A DNA stretch of 40,969 nucleotides from Glaciibacter superstes DSM 21135 (GTDB lineage: Bacteria > Actinomycetota > Actinomycetes > Actinomycetales > Microbacteriaceae). Position 1 is the first letter of the stretch, and the number at the start of each line of letters is the position of its first letter. The stretch spans positions 1 through 40,969 of the forward strand of contig NZ_ATWH01000013.1 of the NCBI RefSeq assembly GCF_000421145.1, given 5' to 3'. The notes under the pieces are model-generated. The model was given only the letters and a program-made list of their open reading frames with translations, had not been told where the DNA came from and ran no database searches. Position numbers and translations under genes: made by a program. Shown here in pieces: positions 7,446 to 17,532 of this stretch.

Positions 7446-9113
7446 GTGTCACACAGCAGCAGCACGTACAGAAGCAGTACGTCACTCAGAAGACGAACTG
7501 CACTCATCGCGGGGGCAGCACTCGCCGCGATCGCCATGCTCAGCGCCTGCGCGAGCCCGGCTGCCTCCGGAGCCGGAGGCGCCGCATCCGAAACTGGCGA
7601 CCCGGTCACGGGCGGCACCCTCACCTACCTCGAATACCAGCCGACCACCTGCCTCTACGCGCCGGGAACCGGCTTCTACCCCAACGGCGGCCTGCTCAAT
7701 CAGATCACAGACAAGCTCACCTACCAGAACCCGGAAACCCTCGAGATCGAGCCGTGGATCGCCGACTCGTGGACCGTCAACGACACCGCCACCGAATACA
7801 CCTTCGTCATCCGCGACGGCGTCACGTTCTCAGACGGCACGCCGCTCGATGCCGCAGCCGTCGCCGCGAACTTCGACGCGTACGGCCTCGGCAGCGAAGA
7901 GCTCAAGCTGCCGATTTCTGAGGCGATCAACAACTACGCCGGCAGCACCGTGGTCGACGAGCACACCGTGACATTCAGCTTCACGCAGCCGTCGCCCGGG
8001 TTTTTGCAGGGGACCTCTGTCATCCAATCCGGACTCGTCTCGCCGGCCACCCTGGCGCTGCCGTATGAGGAACAGTGCCAGCTGAAGAACATCGTCGGCT
8101 CCGGCGCATTCACGGTCTCCAGCCAGGTCGTCGACAAGGAGGTGGACCTCGTCGCCCGCGACGACTACGACTGGGCGCCCGCGAACAGCGAGCACCAGGG
8201 CCGCGCCTACCTCGACGAGGTGAAGATCATCGTCACCCCAGAAGACAGCGTGCGCATCGGTTCGCTGCTCTCCGGCCAGGCCGACTACGTGCGCTACGTG
8301 CAAGCCTTCGACGAGGCCAGTGTCGAGGGCGCCGGTTTCGACCTTTACGCACCGCAGACGCGCGGGGTGAACAATGGGCTGTTCCTGCGTCCGTCGAACT
8401 CGATCCTGCAGGACGTCGACGTGCGAAAAGCCCTGCAGGCAGGCACAGACACGCAGGAGATCGTCGACACGATCTTCACGAAGAACTACCCGCGCGCAAC
8501 GTCGGTGCTCTCCTCGACCGCTCTCGGCTACGTCGATCTCTCCGATCAGCTGACCTATGACCCCGACAAGGCCAACGAGCTGCTGGATGCCGCGGGCTGG
8601 AAAGCCGGGGCAGACGGCACCCGCGAGAAAGACGGCGCCCAGCTCTCGCTGAACGTGTTCGTCGCCGGTGCGCAACCGCTCTCGAAGCAGACCCTGGAAC
8701 TGGTCGCCCAGCAGTGGACGAAGATCGGCGTGCAACTGAACGTCAAGCCCGCCGATTCCGGAACCATCGCCGCCGACATCAAGGACGCAGAGAAGACCGC
8801 ACTCAACCACTCGATGGTCGGTCGCGCAGACCAAGACGTCATCAAGAGTCAGTTCCACACCGAGAATCGCGACGTGATCCTCTCGAACGATGCGGAGCTC
8901 GATGCGCTGCTTGACGCGCTGGCCTCCGAGCCAGACACCGATGCCCGCAACGCCAAAGTTGCCGATGCGCAGAAGTACATCATCGACCAGGGCTATGCGA
9001 TCCCGTTCTTCGAGGAACCGCAGGTATACGGCGCCGCGAACTACGTGCACGGCATCGGCTTCGAGGCCGTCGGACGCCCGAGCTTCTACGACGTCTGGCT
9101 CGACAAGAAGTAA
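7446..9113 (+). CDS. ABC transporter substrate-binding lipoprotein, family 5 (peptide/nickel class; KPN_01854-like)
   Basis: A 555-residue receptor. The N-terminus has an arginine-rich start, a hydrophobic helix (TALIAGAALAAIAMLSAC) and a lipobox whose Cys is residue 35, so it is a membrane-anchored lipoprotein. The mature protein has family-5 hallmarks: GGTLTYLEYQP, LEIEPWIADSWTVNDTATEYTF, then IRDGVTFSDGTPLDAAAVAANF, and the VRKALQAGTDTQEIV region. The start is a GTG after AAAGGGA. The neighbouring luciferase-like monooxygenase and AhpD-fold genes point to the transporter type that TIGRFAMs catalogued with KPN_01854 receptors (from memory). The substrate is unknown and need not be a peptide. 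Confidence 0.87.
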   Translation: MSHSSSTYRSSTSLRRRTALIAGAALAAIAMLSACASPAASGAGGAASETGDPVTGGTLTYLEYQPTTCLYAPGTGFYPNGGLLNQITDKLTYQNPETLEIEPWIADSWTVNDTATEYTFVIRDGVTFSDGTPLDAAAVAANFDAYGLGSEELKLPISEAINNYAGSTVVDEHTVTFSFTQPSPGFLQGTSVIQSGLVSPATLALPYEEQCQLKNIVGSGAFTVSSQVVDKEVDLVARDDYDWAPANSEHQGRAYLDEVKIIVTPEDSVRIGSLLSGQADYVRYVQAFDEASVEGAGFDLYAPQTRGVNNGLFLRPSNSILQDVDVRKALQAGTDTQEIVDTIFTKNYPRATSVLSSTALGYVDLSDQLTYDPDKANELLDAAGWKAGADGTREKDGAQLSLNVFVAGAQPLSKQTLELVAQQWTKIGVQLNVKPADSGTIAADIKDAEKTALNHSMVGRADQDVIKSQFHTENRDVILSNDAELDALLDALASEPDTDARNAKVADAQKYIIDQGYAIPFFEEPQVYGAANYVHGIGFEAVGRPSFYDVWLDKK

Positions 9114-9119
9114 CGGATG

Positions 9120-9153
9120 CCGTCTGGCGGCCGCGCAGGCGGCCGCCAGACGG
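9120..9153 (+). promoter_or_regulatory. Strong stem-loop just after the receptor gene
   Basis: A perfect 14-bp stem (9120-9133 with 9140-9153; arm CGTCTGGCGGCCG) closes a 6-base loop CGCAGG, starting six bases after the receptor gene's stop. It is very GC-rich and has no T-run. In binding-protein-dependent operons, hairpins here commonly stabilise the receptor mRNA or partly stop transcription so that receptor exceeds permease; that role is inferred. Confidence 0.7.
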
Positions 9154-9154
9154 A

Positions 9155-9289
9155 CACCACAGAGCATCAGCCCACCACAGAGCATCAGCCCACCACAGAG
9201 CATCAGCCCACCACAGAGCATCAGCCCACCACAGAGCATCAGCCCACCAAAAAGCATCAGCCCACCACAGAGCATCAGCCCACCACAGA
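9155..9289 (+). repeat. 18-bp tandem repeat, seven copies plus a partial eighth
   Basis: The unit CACCACAGAGCATCAGCC is repeated head to tail at 9155, 9173, 9191, 9209, 9227, 9245 and 9263. Copies are identical except the sixth (CACCAAAAAGCATCAGCC). A broken eighth copy runs into AAGGAG, the permease ribosome site, so the array ends at the translation start. It fills the space between the receptor's hairpin and the permease gene. The unit length is a multiple of three, so frames stay open through it, but no start with a ribosome site supports a repeat protein. Confidence 0.92.
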
Positions 9290-9300
9290 AGGAGAGTGAC

Positions 9301-10245
9301 ATGACCAGGTATCTCACGGGCCGCATCGGCCAGGCGGTGCTGGTGCTCTGGGCTGCGTTCACGGTGACCTTCGTGCTGCTGCAGGCGCTGCCAGGCGACT
9401 CGATCATGATCAAGTTCGAGAACCCGGAACTCGGCCTCAGCCCGGCACAGATCCTCGAGGTGCGCGCCAGATACGGCATCGATGAACCCGCCGTTCTGCA
9501 GTACATCCACACCCTCATGGGCTTTCTCGCCGGCGACTTCGGCTATTCGATCGAGACCGGCACCCCTGTTCTGCAACGCCTCGCCGAAGGGCTGCCGGAG
9601 ACGGCAAAGCTGGCCGCCGGCGGCTTCCTTCTCGCCGTGGTGCTGGCCGTCACGATCGCCTTCGTCTCGAGCTACACGCGATTCGCCTGGATTCGCGGCG
9701 TGCTGCTGGCCGTTCCGAGCCTGTTCATCTCGATTCCGACGTTCTGGCTCGGCATCCTGCTGATCCAGGTGTTCTCCTTCCAGCTTCGGCTGGTGCCGGT
9801 GATCGGCGGCACAGAGGCGCAGTCGCTCATCCTGCCCGTGCTCACGCTCGCCGTGCCGATCTCGGCGCCGCTGGCCCAGGTGCTCTGCCGCAGCCTCGAT
9901 GCCGTCTACACACAGCCGTTCGTCGCCGTCGCCCAGGCGAAGGGTGCATCACGGCAATGGATCCTGTGGCGCCACGTTGCACGCAATGCCCTGGTGCCGA
10001 CCCTGACCGTCGCCGGTCTCACCTTCGGTGAGCTCATTGCCGGGTCGGTCATCACCGAGACGGTGTTCGGGCGGAACGGCATCGGCCGACTGACCGAGCA
10101 GGCCGTCACCGCGCAGGATATTCCCGTGATGCAGGCGATCGTGGTGCTCGCCGCCTTCGTCTTCGTGTCGGTCAACCTGATCGTCGACCTGCTCTACCCC
10201 GTGCTCGATCCCCGCCTTGCCGCGAAAGGACGTGTTGCCGTATGA
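9301..10245 (+). CDS. ABC transporter permease, DppB/OppB type
   Basis: Inner-membrane subunit of the importer, 314 residues with six helices. The N-terminus (MTRYLTGRIGQAVLVLWAAFTVTFVLLQALPGD) and the block ARYGIDEPAVLQYIHTLMGFLAGDFGYSI are typical of DppB proteins. The coupling loop is VAVAQAKGASRQWILWRHVARNALVPTLTVAG. The ATG follows AAGGAGAGTGAC. The frame is open through the tandem repeat back into the receptor gene, but only the ATG at 9301 has a ribosome site and a family-like start. Its last codons overlap the next permease gene. Confidence 0.92.
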   Translation: MTRYLTGRIGQAVLVLWAAFTVTFVLLQALPGDSIMIKFENPELGLSPAQILEVRARYGIDEPAVLQYIHTLMGFLAGDFGYSIETGTPVLQRLAEGLPETAKLAAGGFLLAVVLAVTIAFVSSYTRFAWIRGVLLAVPSLFISIPTFWLGILLIQVFSFQLRLVPVIGGTEAQSLILPVLTLAVPISAPLAQVLCRSLDAVYTQPFVAVAQAKGASRQWILWRHVARNALVPTLTVAGLTFGELIAGSVITETVFGRNGIGRLTEQAVTAQDIPVMQAIVVLAAFVFVSVNLIVDLLYPVLDPRLAAKGRVAV

Positions 10246-11194
10246 CGATCACCGAGTCACAGCAGGCCGGAACGACGAGCCTGACAACTCCGACCACGAA
10301 GGCCCAGCAGGCCTGGCCCGAAACCGGCCAGCAGACAACCGAACCGCCGAGAACGGATGCCGGGGGGCGCGTTACCGAGGGCGCACCCGCGAAACGGCGC
10401 CGTCGCATCCCGTCGATCGGGCTGATTCTGGCCTGGGCCATAGTGGCGGCCGCGTTGCTCTGGGTTGTCGCTCCCGGCCTGTTCACGGCCTACGACCCGA
10501 TCAGCGGTGTGGCGGCCGAGAAGTTGCAGGCGCCGAGCATTGCGCACCTCTTCGGAACCGATGCCCTCGGCCGTGACCTCTTCGCCCGTGTGGTGCATGG
10601 CGCGGTGCACTCGCTCAGCGGCGCCTTTATCGCGGTGGCGGTCGGACTCGTGGCCGGCACGAGTATCGGACTGGTTGCTGGTTCCGTCGGCGGCATCCTC
10701 GATGCCGTGCTGATGCGCGTCATCGACGTGCTGCTGTCGATCCCCGGCCTGCTTCTGGCCCTGACCATCATCATTTTGCTCGGTTTCGGCACGGTGAACG
10801 CGGCCATCGCCGTCGGAGTCGGATCGATCGCCGCTTTCGCCAGGCTGAGCCGCTCGGAGGTCGTGCGAGTGCGACGCACGGACTACGTGGAGGCCGCGTT
10901 CGGCTCCGGTGCCCGTCTGCCGATCGTGCTCTTGCGGCACGTGTTACCCAACTCGATCGCTCCGGTGGTGGCGCTCGCCGCCCTCCAGTTCGGCGTCGCG
11001 ATACTCGCCATCTCCACCCTCGGCTTCCTCGGCTACGGCGCCCCGCCGCCCACGCCGGAATGGGGCCTTCTTATCGCCGAGGGGCGCAACTACGTCGCCA
11101 CCTCGTGGTGGCTGACCACCTTCCCAGGGATCGTTGTTGTGCTGGTGGTTCTCGCCACCAACCGCATCAGCCAGTGGATCGGCGGTGAGCGCGC

Positions 11195-11198
<4 letters not shown>
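10242..11198 (+). CDS. ABC transporter permease, DppC/OppC type
   Basis: Second membrane subunit, 318 residues. A polar Thr/Gln/Pro-rich head of about 50 residues and a basic patch (AKRRRRIPS) precede the first helix. The conserved HLFGTDALGRDLFARVVHGA block, the loop VRRTDYVEAAFGSGARLPIVLLRHVLPNSIAPVV and the end GAPPPTPEWGLLIAEGRNYV are diagnostic of DppC proteins. It overlaps the upstream permease by four bases and the downstream ATPase by four, so expression is tightly coupled. The extended head is longer than in typical members and is low-complexity. Confidence 0.92.
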
Positions 11199-12958
<1,760 letters not shown>

Positions 12959-13095
12959 TTCAGGATGAACCGTCGGAATCCCCGCAAATGGCGCCCGATT
13001 CATCCGTTTCGTACAGGATCTCCTGAGTTAGCCACGCGGGCGGATGAGCACCCAAGCCGCACACGAGCAACAGTCACTATCGAAGGAGCACCACA

Positions 13096-14127
13096 ATGAC
13101 AACCAGGAGGCTCGGGTTCTTCACCCGGCTGCTCGATGAGGCGAGCGCGGGGGAGCGCTACCGGCTCGCGACGGAGCAGATCCAGACGGCCGAGCGCGCC
13201 GGATTCGACACGGCCTGGGTGGCGCAGCACCACTTCCACGAGAAGGAGGGTGGGCTGCCCGCCCCGCTGGTCTTCCTCAGCCATGTGGCCGCGCTCACCG
13301 AGCGCATTAGGCTCGGCACCGGCATCATCACCCTGCCGCTGGAGAACGCGGTTCGGGTCGCCGAAGACGCCGCGGTGCTCGACCTGCTGTCCGGTGGCCG
13401 CCTCGAGGTCGGTGTCGGTTCAGGCGGCACCCCGTCGTCGTTTGCAGCCTTCGGGCACGAGAGCAGTGATCGCGGACGCATCTTCGCCGAGCACCTGCAG
13501 GTTCTCCGCGAGGCCTGGTCTGGCCTGCCACTCGGTGACGACGACAACCGTCTGTATCCGGCAGCGCCCGCTCTGCTTGAACGTGTCTGGCAGGCGACCT
13601 TTTCCGCCGGCGGTGGCACGCGCGCCGGCGCGGCAGGCGATGGACTCATGCTCTCCCGCACCCAGCCACGGCCGACGGATGCCCCGCGCGCCTCACTCGC
13701 GGAACTCCAGCAACCGATCATCGACGCTTACCACGACGCGCTCCTGCCCGGGGCCCAGCCGCGAATCATGGCGTCGCGCACCCTGTTCGTGGCCGACGAC
13801 CGAGACGAGGCCCGCCGGTACGCCGAGGTCGGACTCCGACGTGCGGCGGCGAATTTCCGCGCCGCGGGGCAGGTCATCCCCGGCGACTCACTCGACGACC
13901 TCATTGCGGGTCTCGACACGCACGTCGGCACGGTTGACGAGGTCATCGAGTCGCTGGCCGCCGACCCCGTGCTCGATCGTGTGAGCGATGTCGTCTTCCA
14001 GGTGCACTCCGTCGACCCACCGCACGAACTCGTGCTGCGCTCGATCGAGCTCATCGCGAGTGAGGTCGCCCCCGCCCTCGGAATCGGAGCCAGCCTCGCT
14101 GACCGCACTCCGGCATCCGTCGCCTGA
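13096..14127 (+). CDS. FMN-dependent luciferase-like monooxygenase (KPN_01858-like)
   Basis: A TIM-barrel flavin monooxygenase of 343 residues. It begins TRRLGFFTRLLDE, with conserved blocks AERAGFDTAWVAQHHFHEKEGGLP, IRLGTGIITLPLENAVRVAEDAAVLDLLSGGRLEVGVGSG and FAAFGHESSDRGRIFAEHLQVLREAW. The unusual (S)GGTPSSFAAFGHE stretch and the genes around it fit the KPN_01858 subgroup. Members use reduced flavin and O2 to oxidise small organic molecules; the substrate is unknown. The ATG follows GAAGGAG. It sits between an oligopeptide-type importer and two AhpD-fold genes, so it probably acts on the imported compound. Confidence 0.87.
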   Translation: MTTRRLGFFTRLLDEASAGERYRLATEQIQTAERAGFDTAWVAQHHFHEKEGGLPAPLVFLSHVAALTERIRLGTGIITLPLENAVRVAEDAAVLDLLSGGRLEVGVGSGGTPSSFAAFGHESSDRGRIFAEHLQVLREAWSGLPLGDDDNRLYPAAPALLERVWQATFSAGGGTRAGAAGDGLMLSRTQPRPTDAPRASLAELQQPIIDAYHDALLPGAQPRIMASRTLFVADDRDEARRYAEVGLRRAAANFRAAGQVIPGDSLDDLIAGLDTHVGTVDEVIESLAADPVLDRVSDVVFQVHSVDPPHELVLRSIELIASEVAPALGIGASLADRTPASVA

Positions 14128-14166
14128 CCCACGCCTCGTCACAACCACCCACCGAAGGAATTCACT

Positions 14167-14838
14167 ATGACTGCTACTCCAGACATCATCGATCTTCTGG
14201 CCGGCATCGAACCGGGCTCTCCTGTCGATGCCATCAGACACGAGCGCCCGGAGACGCGCGCCCAGGCGCAGGCCAGTTTCGACGCGCTGTTCACGCCCGC
14301 GTATCCCGGCACCGTGTCGGAACAGGAGCGGTACGCCGTCGCGACCTTCGTCTCTGGTCTCCATGCTGACACCGTCAGTCGCGCCTTTTATGAGCACGGC
14401 CTCCGCGCCGTTGACGGCAGCACCGGTGTCGCCGCCGCTGTGCTCACCGAACTCGATCTCGGGTATGCGGTCGGGCCGTTTGGGCACTATCCGTCGCCCC
14501 GTCTCGCCGACGAGAATACCGACGGGCCCCGCTATCGCGTTGCGGGGGCTCACCGCGACATCCTCGGCTCGCGCCTGGCCGCAGCACTCGAGCACGCTCA
14601 CCTGCTGGTGTTCCGCCCGCGGGAGGCGAGCCGAGAGGCCCTGCAGACGCTGCTCGATGCCGGCTGGTCGACAACGGATGTCGTGACCCTGTCACAGCTC
14701 GTTGCGTTCCTCAGTTTCCAGTTGCGTGTGGTGTCCGGGCTGCGGCTGCTCGGTGTTGATTTGAACGCTGCTGTCGACAAGCCGACCACCGCATCCGTCG
14801 ACACCACCGCATCCGTCAGCACGTTGAGAGGACTCTGA
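14167..14838 (+). CDS. CMD-domain protein (Avi_7170-like)
   Basis: A 223-residue protein of the carboxymuconolactone decarboxylase/AhpD-like superfamily. The recognisable core is ERYAVATFVSGLHADTVSRAFYEHGL near residues 55-80, and the second half (VVTLSQLVAFLSFQLRVVSGLRLL) is the family's helical end. No CxxC pair is present, so it is unlikely to be an active peroxidase alone. ATG follows GAAGGAATTCACT. The stop shares its A with the next ATG (TGATG), which suggests the two AhpD-fold proteins are made together and may pair. The Avi_7170 name is from memory of TIGRFAMs; function is unknown. Confidence 0.75.
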   Translation: MTATPDIIDLLAGIEPGSPVDAIRHERPETRAQAQASFDALFTPAYPGTVSEQERYAVATFVSGLHADTVSRAFYEHGLRAVDGSTGVAAAVLTELDLGYAVGPFGHYPSPRLADENTDGPRYRVAGAHRDILGSRLAAALEHAHLLVFRPREASREALQTLLDAGWSTTDVVTLSQLVAFLSFQLRVVSGLRLLGVDLNAAVDKPTTASVDTTASVSTLRGL

Positions 14839-15446
14839 TGACCGACACGACCATTTCCCGCGACCACCTGCCCGGCCCCGAGGTTTTCACCCAGGCAGAA
14901 CTCGGCTGGGTGCCATGGCTCGAGCCGCTTGCCGAGGACGACCTGTCCGAACGGCACTGGACCGGTCTCGTTGACGCGTCGCGCGCGAAGTCCGCGTACT
15001 TCGCGCTGTTGGCACGCGACCCAGACATCCTCGGTGCACGCACACGCACAGACAAAGACATCTTCTACAACACCAGGTCCGGCCTTCCGCGGGCCGAACG
15101 CGAACTCGCAGCGGCAGCGACGAGTCGCACCAACGGGTGCATCTTCTGTGCCTCTGTTCACTCGCGGTTCGCAACCCATCACTCCAAGCGCGGTGACGAT
15201 GTGCAACGACTGCTCGACGAAGGCACGGATTCCGCCCAGGACTTGCGCTGGGCTGCCATCATCGACGCAGCCGTGGCGCTCACCGCCACCCCGCCCGCGT
15301 TGACGCCGGCACACATCCACGCCCTGCGCTCCGAGGGGCTCGACGACCTCTCGATCGCCGATGTCATCCATGGTGCGGCCTTCTTCAACTGGGCGAACCG
15401 GCTGATGCTGAGCCTCGGCGAGCCGGAGGTTCCCGCCGCCGGCTGA
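14838..15446 (+). CDS. Alkylhydroperoxidase-domain protein (AhpD-like, Avi_7169-like)
   Basis: 202 residues. The catalytic motif of AhpD-type peroxidases is present: AAAATSRTNGCIFCASVHSRFATHH carries the CxxC pair and the downstream His (near residues 101-111). The leading part (GWVPWLEPLAEDDLSERHW) is a subgroup feature. AhpD proteins reduce peroxides using the CxxC pair, so this one could detoxify peroxide made by the adjacent flavin monooxygenase or act on its product. It closes the operon; a different, gene-poor region follows. Confidence 0.82.
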   Translation: MTDTTISRDHLPGPEVFTQAELGWVPWLEPLAEDDLSERHWTGLVDASRAKSAYFALLARDPDILGARTRTDKDIFYNTRSGLPRAERELAAAATSRTNGCIFCASVHSRFATHHSKRGDDVQRLLDEGTDSAQDLRWAAIIDAAVALTATPPALTPAHIHALRSEGLDDLSIADVIHGAAFFNWANRLMLSLGEPEVPAAG

Positions 15447-15559
15447 CGGCTACTGCCCGTGGCACGTCTCTCTCAAGCGGGCCCGTGCAATTGTGCGTGC
15501 CAGCGGTTCGGGTGTCCCGGTTGCCGTCCACCGTGCAGAAGGCGTTCTCGACCGACAGT

Positions 15560-15577
15560 CTCCGCCTTGAGGCGGAG
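15560..15577. other. Stem-loop in the 200-base gap after the monooxygenase operon
   Basis: CTCCGCC and GGCGGAG pair around a TTGA loop, about 110 bases after the AhpD-like gene. A loose T-rich stretch (CGGTTTTCT) follows 17 bases later. It may be a weak terminator. The gap 15447-15648 otherwise holds no gene I can support, although a short frame ending at the TAG near 15601 has coding-like codons and could be a gene remnant. Confidence 0.3.
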
Positions 15578-15648
15578 GCCGAATTCACCACGGTTTTCTA
15601 GACTCTGTGAATACGTACGAAGAGGCCCGGACTGAGAGGGAGTTATTC

Positions 15649-15906
15649 ATGCAGAGTGACCTGGCGGCAAAAATCTTTGGCGACAAAGAGGATCCGCGGC
15701 GTCGATTAGAAAGCATATTTGGTGGAGCCTCAACGTCGGCGGGTCCACCAGCAGCGGCACGCGAATGGGCGAGGAACGTCCTCCACGACGAAGCGGTGGA
15801 TCCAACGGAGTCTCCTGCGGCAGCGATCAAGTGTTTGCGCGGCGCACAACCACGGCTCACGCTACGAGCAGCATCGTATTTGGCCAACGACGCGACTCAG
15901 CGGTAG
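15649..15906 (+). CDS. Small hypothetical protein
   Basis: 85 residues from the ATG at 15649, which has AGGGAG seven bases upstream; a GTG at 15607 would add 14 residues. The sequence (MQSDLAAKIFGDKEDPRRRLESIFGG, later AREWARNVLHDEAVDPTESPAAAIKCLRGA) is charged, probably helical, soluble and without signal peptide. I recognise no family. Third-position composition is less GC-biased than in the flanking operons, in line with accessory DNA. It could be a small immunity- or toxin-associated protein, but nothing in the sequence proves that. Confidence 0.45.
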   Translation: MQSDLAAKIFGDKEDPRRRLESIFGGASTSAGPPAAAREWARNVLHDEAVDPTESPAAAIKCLRGAQPRLTLRAASYLANDATQR

Positions 15907-15991
15907 CTCAGCTCGTTCAGGAGCCGGCTTTTGGGACTGTGCCAGAACGTTCGAACTCGGCAACGAGCATGATGGTGGCTAGCGTGGGAAC

Positions 15992-16657
15992 GTGAGAGTG
16001 TACCGACGCCCAGTGTTCCCAGTGGAGATCTTCCGAGATGAGCAGGGCGATCCGATCGAATACGGCAACCGATGGGGAGGAGAGTCTCCGCCCGAAGACA
16101 CCTATTCCCGAGTTAGTAATCTGCAGCGTTTCGCGCTTCTGCACGCCGTCGCCGGCGCACTCATCGAATGGTTGCAGAACGCCTTCGACGTGACCGTCGA
16201 GGAGACTCCGAGCGCCGCTTTCGATCTTCTCCGCGTGCCAGATGAAGTAGTTCGCGCAGTACGAGTCGTGCCCCGCGAGTCGACAATGGCCCCGCTGACA
16301 TTCGTCCTCACGCCGTTCCCGGGCGTATATCTTCACGCTGGCTCACTCCACGACTTCCATTTCCCCGTGTGCGGCTGCGATGCCTGCGATGACGATGTCA
16401 CTAGCCTGGCGGAAGAACTCGAATCGACCGTGCGCACCGTCGTGTCCGGCGGCTATTCTGAGCGATTCGATCCTTGGCCTGAACGCTGGATCGAGTTCCA
16501 GATCGATGAGCCGGGTGTCGGGATGCGACGTGGACGCAGCCGCACCGAGGACCTCCCCGACGAGCGGGTAGAGGCGGCGCGAACCTCGTTACCCCCTGCC
16601 GGAGAGTGGTTGCCTTGGCAATCGCTTCCGCCTGGCGAGGCCGACGCTGTCAACTAA
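15992..16657 (+). CDS. DUF6226-like protein of unknown function
   Basis: 221 residues, cytoplasmic by appearance. Features: an N-terminal YRRPVFPVEIFRDEQGDPIEYGNRWG block, VSNLQRFALLHAVAGALIEWL, a central LTFVLTPFPGVYLHAGSLHDFHFPVCGCDACDDD segment with a CxCxxC cluster that might bind metal, and a C-terminal FDPWPERWIEF. This pattern matches actinobacterial proteins I recall as DUF6226; the name is from memory. Start may be the GTG at 15992 or that at 15998. No linked gene hints at a role. Confidence 0.65.
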   Translation: MRVYRRPVFPVEIFRDEQGDPIEYGNRWGGESPPEDTYSRVSNLQRFALLHAVAGALIEWLQNAFDVTVEETPSAAFDLLRVPDEVVRAVRVVPRESTMAPLTFVLTPFPGVYLHAGSLHDFHFPVCGCDACDDDVTSLAEELESTVRTVVSGGYSERFDPWPERWIEFQIDEPGVGMRRGRSRTEDLPDERVEAARTSLPPAGEWLPWQSLPPGEADAVN

Positions 16658-16767
16658 TCGGCCGAGCCCGCTGTCGCGGCGAGGTCCCCGCTATCTGACG
16701 TGACCGCGTTACACAGTTGGACTGGTTCCAGCATCCTCGGCGTGTCCTTCGTCACTCACGTGACCGC

Positions 16768-17109
16768 CTACTGGTTCTTCGGCGATTCCCGCAGAACGCG
16801 GGCAAGGGCGTCGTGGAGTGCAGTGAGTTCGGTGGCGCTGAGGGCACCGAAGAGTGTATCTGCGACACCTCGCGTATGTTGCTGCGCGTGTTGAAGGCCG
16901 ATGATGCCTTCCTCGGTGAGTGAGAGCAGCGAACTGCGTCGGTCCTGGGTCGAGCGGGTCCGAGACACGAATCCGAGTTGTTCGAGATCGTCGATCACGC
17001 GAACCATGCCGGTCTTGTCTATGTGGAGCTGGTGAACAAGATCGCGGTGGGTACGAATACCATCGCGGATGGAGAACATTGTTGTGACGTGGCGAGCGGT
17101 CAAGTTCAT
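16768..17109 (-). pseudogene. MarR-family regulator lacking its N-terminal helix
   Basis: 113 residues from the ATG at 17109. The winged helix is clear: MNLTARHVTTMFSIRDG, THRDLVHQLHIDKTGMVRVIDDLEQLGFVSRTRSTQDRRSSLLSLTEEG, then a C-terminal dimer helix. MarR proteins usually have 25-40 more residues at the N-terminus forming helix 1 of the dimer interface. Here the sequence upstream of the ATG is instead antisense of a membrane-protein gene, with no matching residues. The ATG overlaps the start of that divergent gene (CATG). Truncation is inferred; a short but functional protein cannot be excluded. Confidence 0.6.
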
Positions 17110-17398
17110 GGCGGAACTACCTGGCGCATTTTCGGTACACCGAGAAGTAGCCACCGCTGCGGCGGTTGCTGTCTTGCTCGGAGTCATCGCAGCAATACTC
17201 TGCGCGCGACTCCGACGCGACGCGAGATGGCCGATCATTGCGACGATCGGCCTGTTGGCGCTCATGTCACTGCAAGCCTTCGCCGGATTCCGCTCACTGA
17301 CCGCCCTGCACGTGCCGCTCGGCGTGTTCACGATCACGCTGGCCATTGCTTTCGCGGCCTGGACTTGGGTCCGCAGTCCACAACCGGCCGCAGGGTAG
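17108..17398 (+). pseudogene. Small membrane protein fragment, probably 5'-truncated (DUF6220-like end)
   Basis: The frame from 17108 gives 96 residues. From VHREVATAAAVAVLLGVIAAILCARLRRD onward there are three hydrophobic helices (AVAVLLGVIAAIL, WPIIATIGLLALMSLQAFAGF, HVPLGVFTITLAIAFAAWTWV). Four-helix proteins such as DUF6220 have one more helix before this HR-containing segment. The residues before it derive from the antisense of the MarR gene start, so the first helix seems to have been deleted. There is no ribosome site. The product, if made, would lack part of its fold. Confidence 0.5.
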
Positions 17399-17532
17399 CC
17401 AGATCTGAACGAAGCCTAGCGCACACGCGCGGGCGCTGTTTGCGAAGTGGTGGCCCTATGCCAGGGCTTCGGTGATCTCGCGTTTGGAAAAGCTTGCGGT
17501 GGGCATCTGTCAAGGAGACTGCCTAATGTACG

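Noticed and set aside
9155..9289. CRISPR array
   Set aside because: The 18-base units are contiguous with no spacers and no cas genes are near; it is a plain tandem repeat.
9117..9299. Small repeat protein (TEHQPT repeats) encoded by the tandem array
   Set aside because: The frame stays open only because the unit is a multiple of three; its start has no ribosome site and it overlaps the strong hairpin.
8890..9300. N-terminal extension of the DppB-type permease through the repeat
   Set aside because: The upstream part is an alternative frame of the receptor gene; AAGGAG and the family start place the ATG at 9301.
7830..9518. Long antisense open frame opposite the receptor gene
   Set aside because: It mirrors a high-GC coding frame, contains the repeat in translation, and has no family resemblance.
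12963..13005. GGATGAA/TTCATCC inverted repeat between the fused ATPase and monooxygenase genes
   Set aside because: Arms are only 7 bases and 29 bases apart; could easily be chance and has no promoter-like context.
15899..15965. tRNA-like stretch (GGTAGCTCAG and GTTCGAAC present)
   Set aside because: D-arm-like and T-loop-like words occur, but the acceptor, anticodon and T stems do not pair, and no CCA-proximal end fits.
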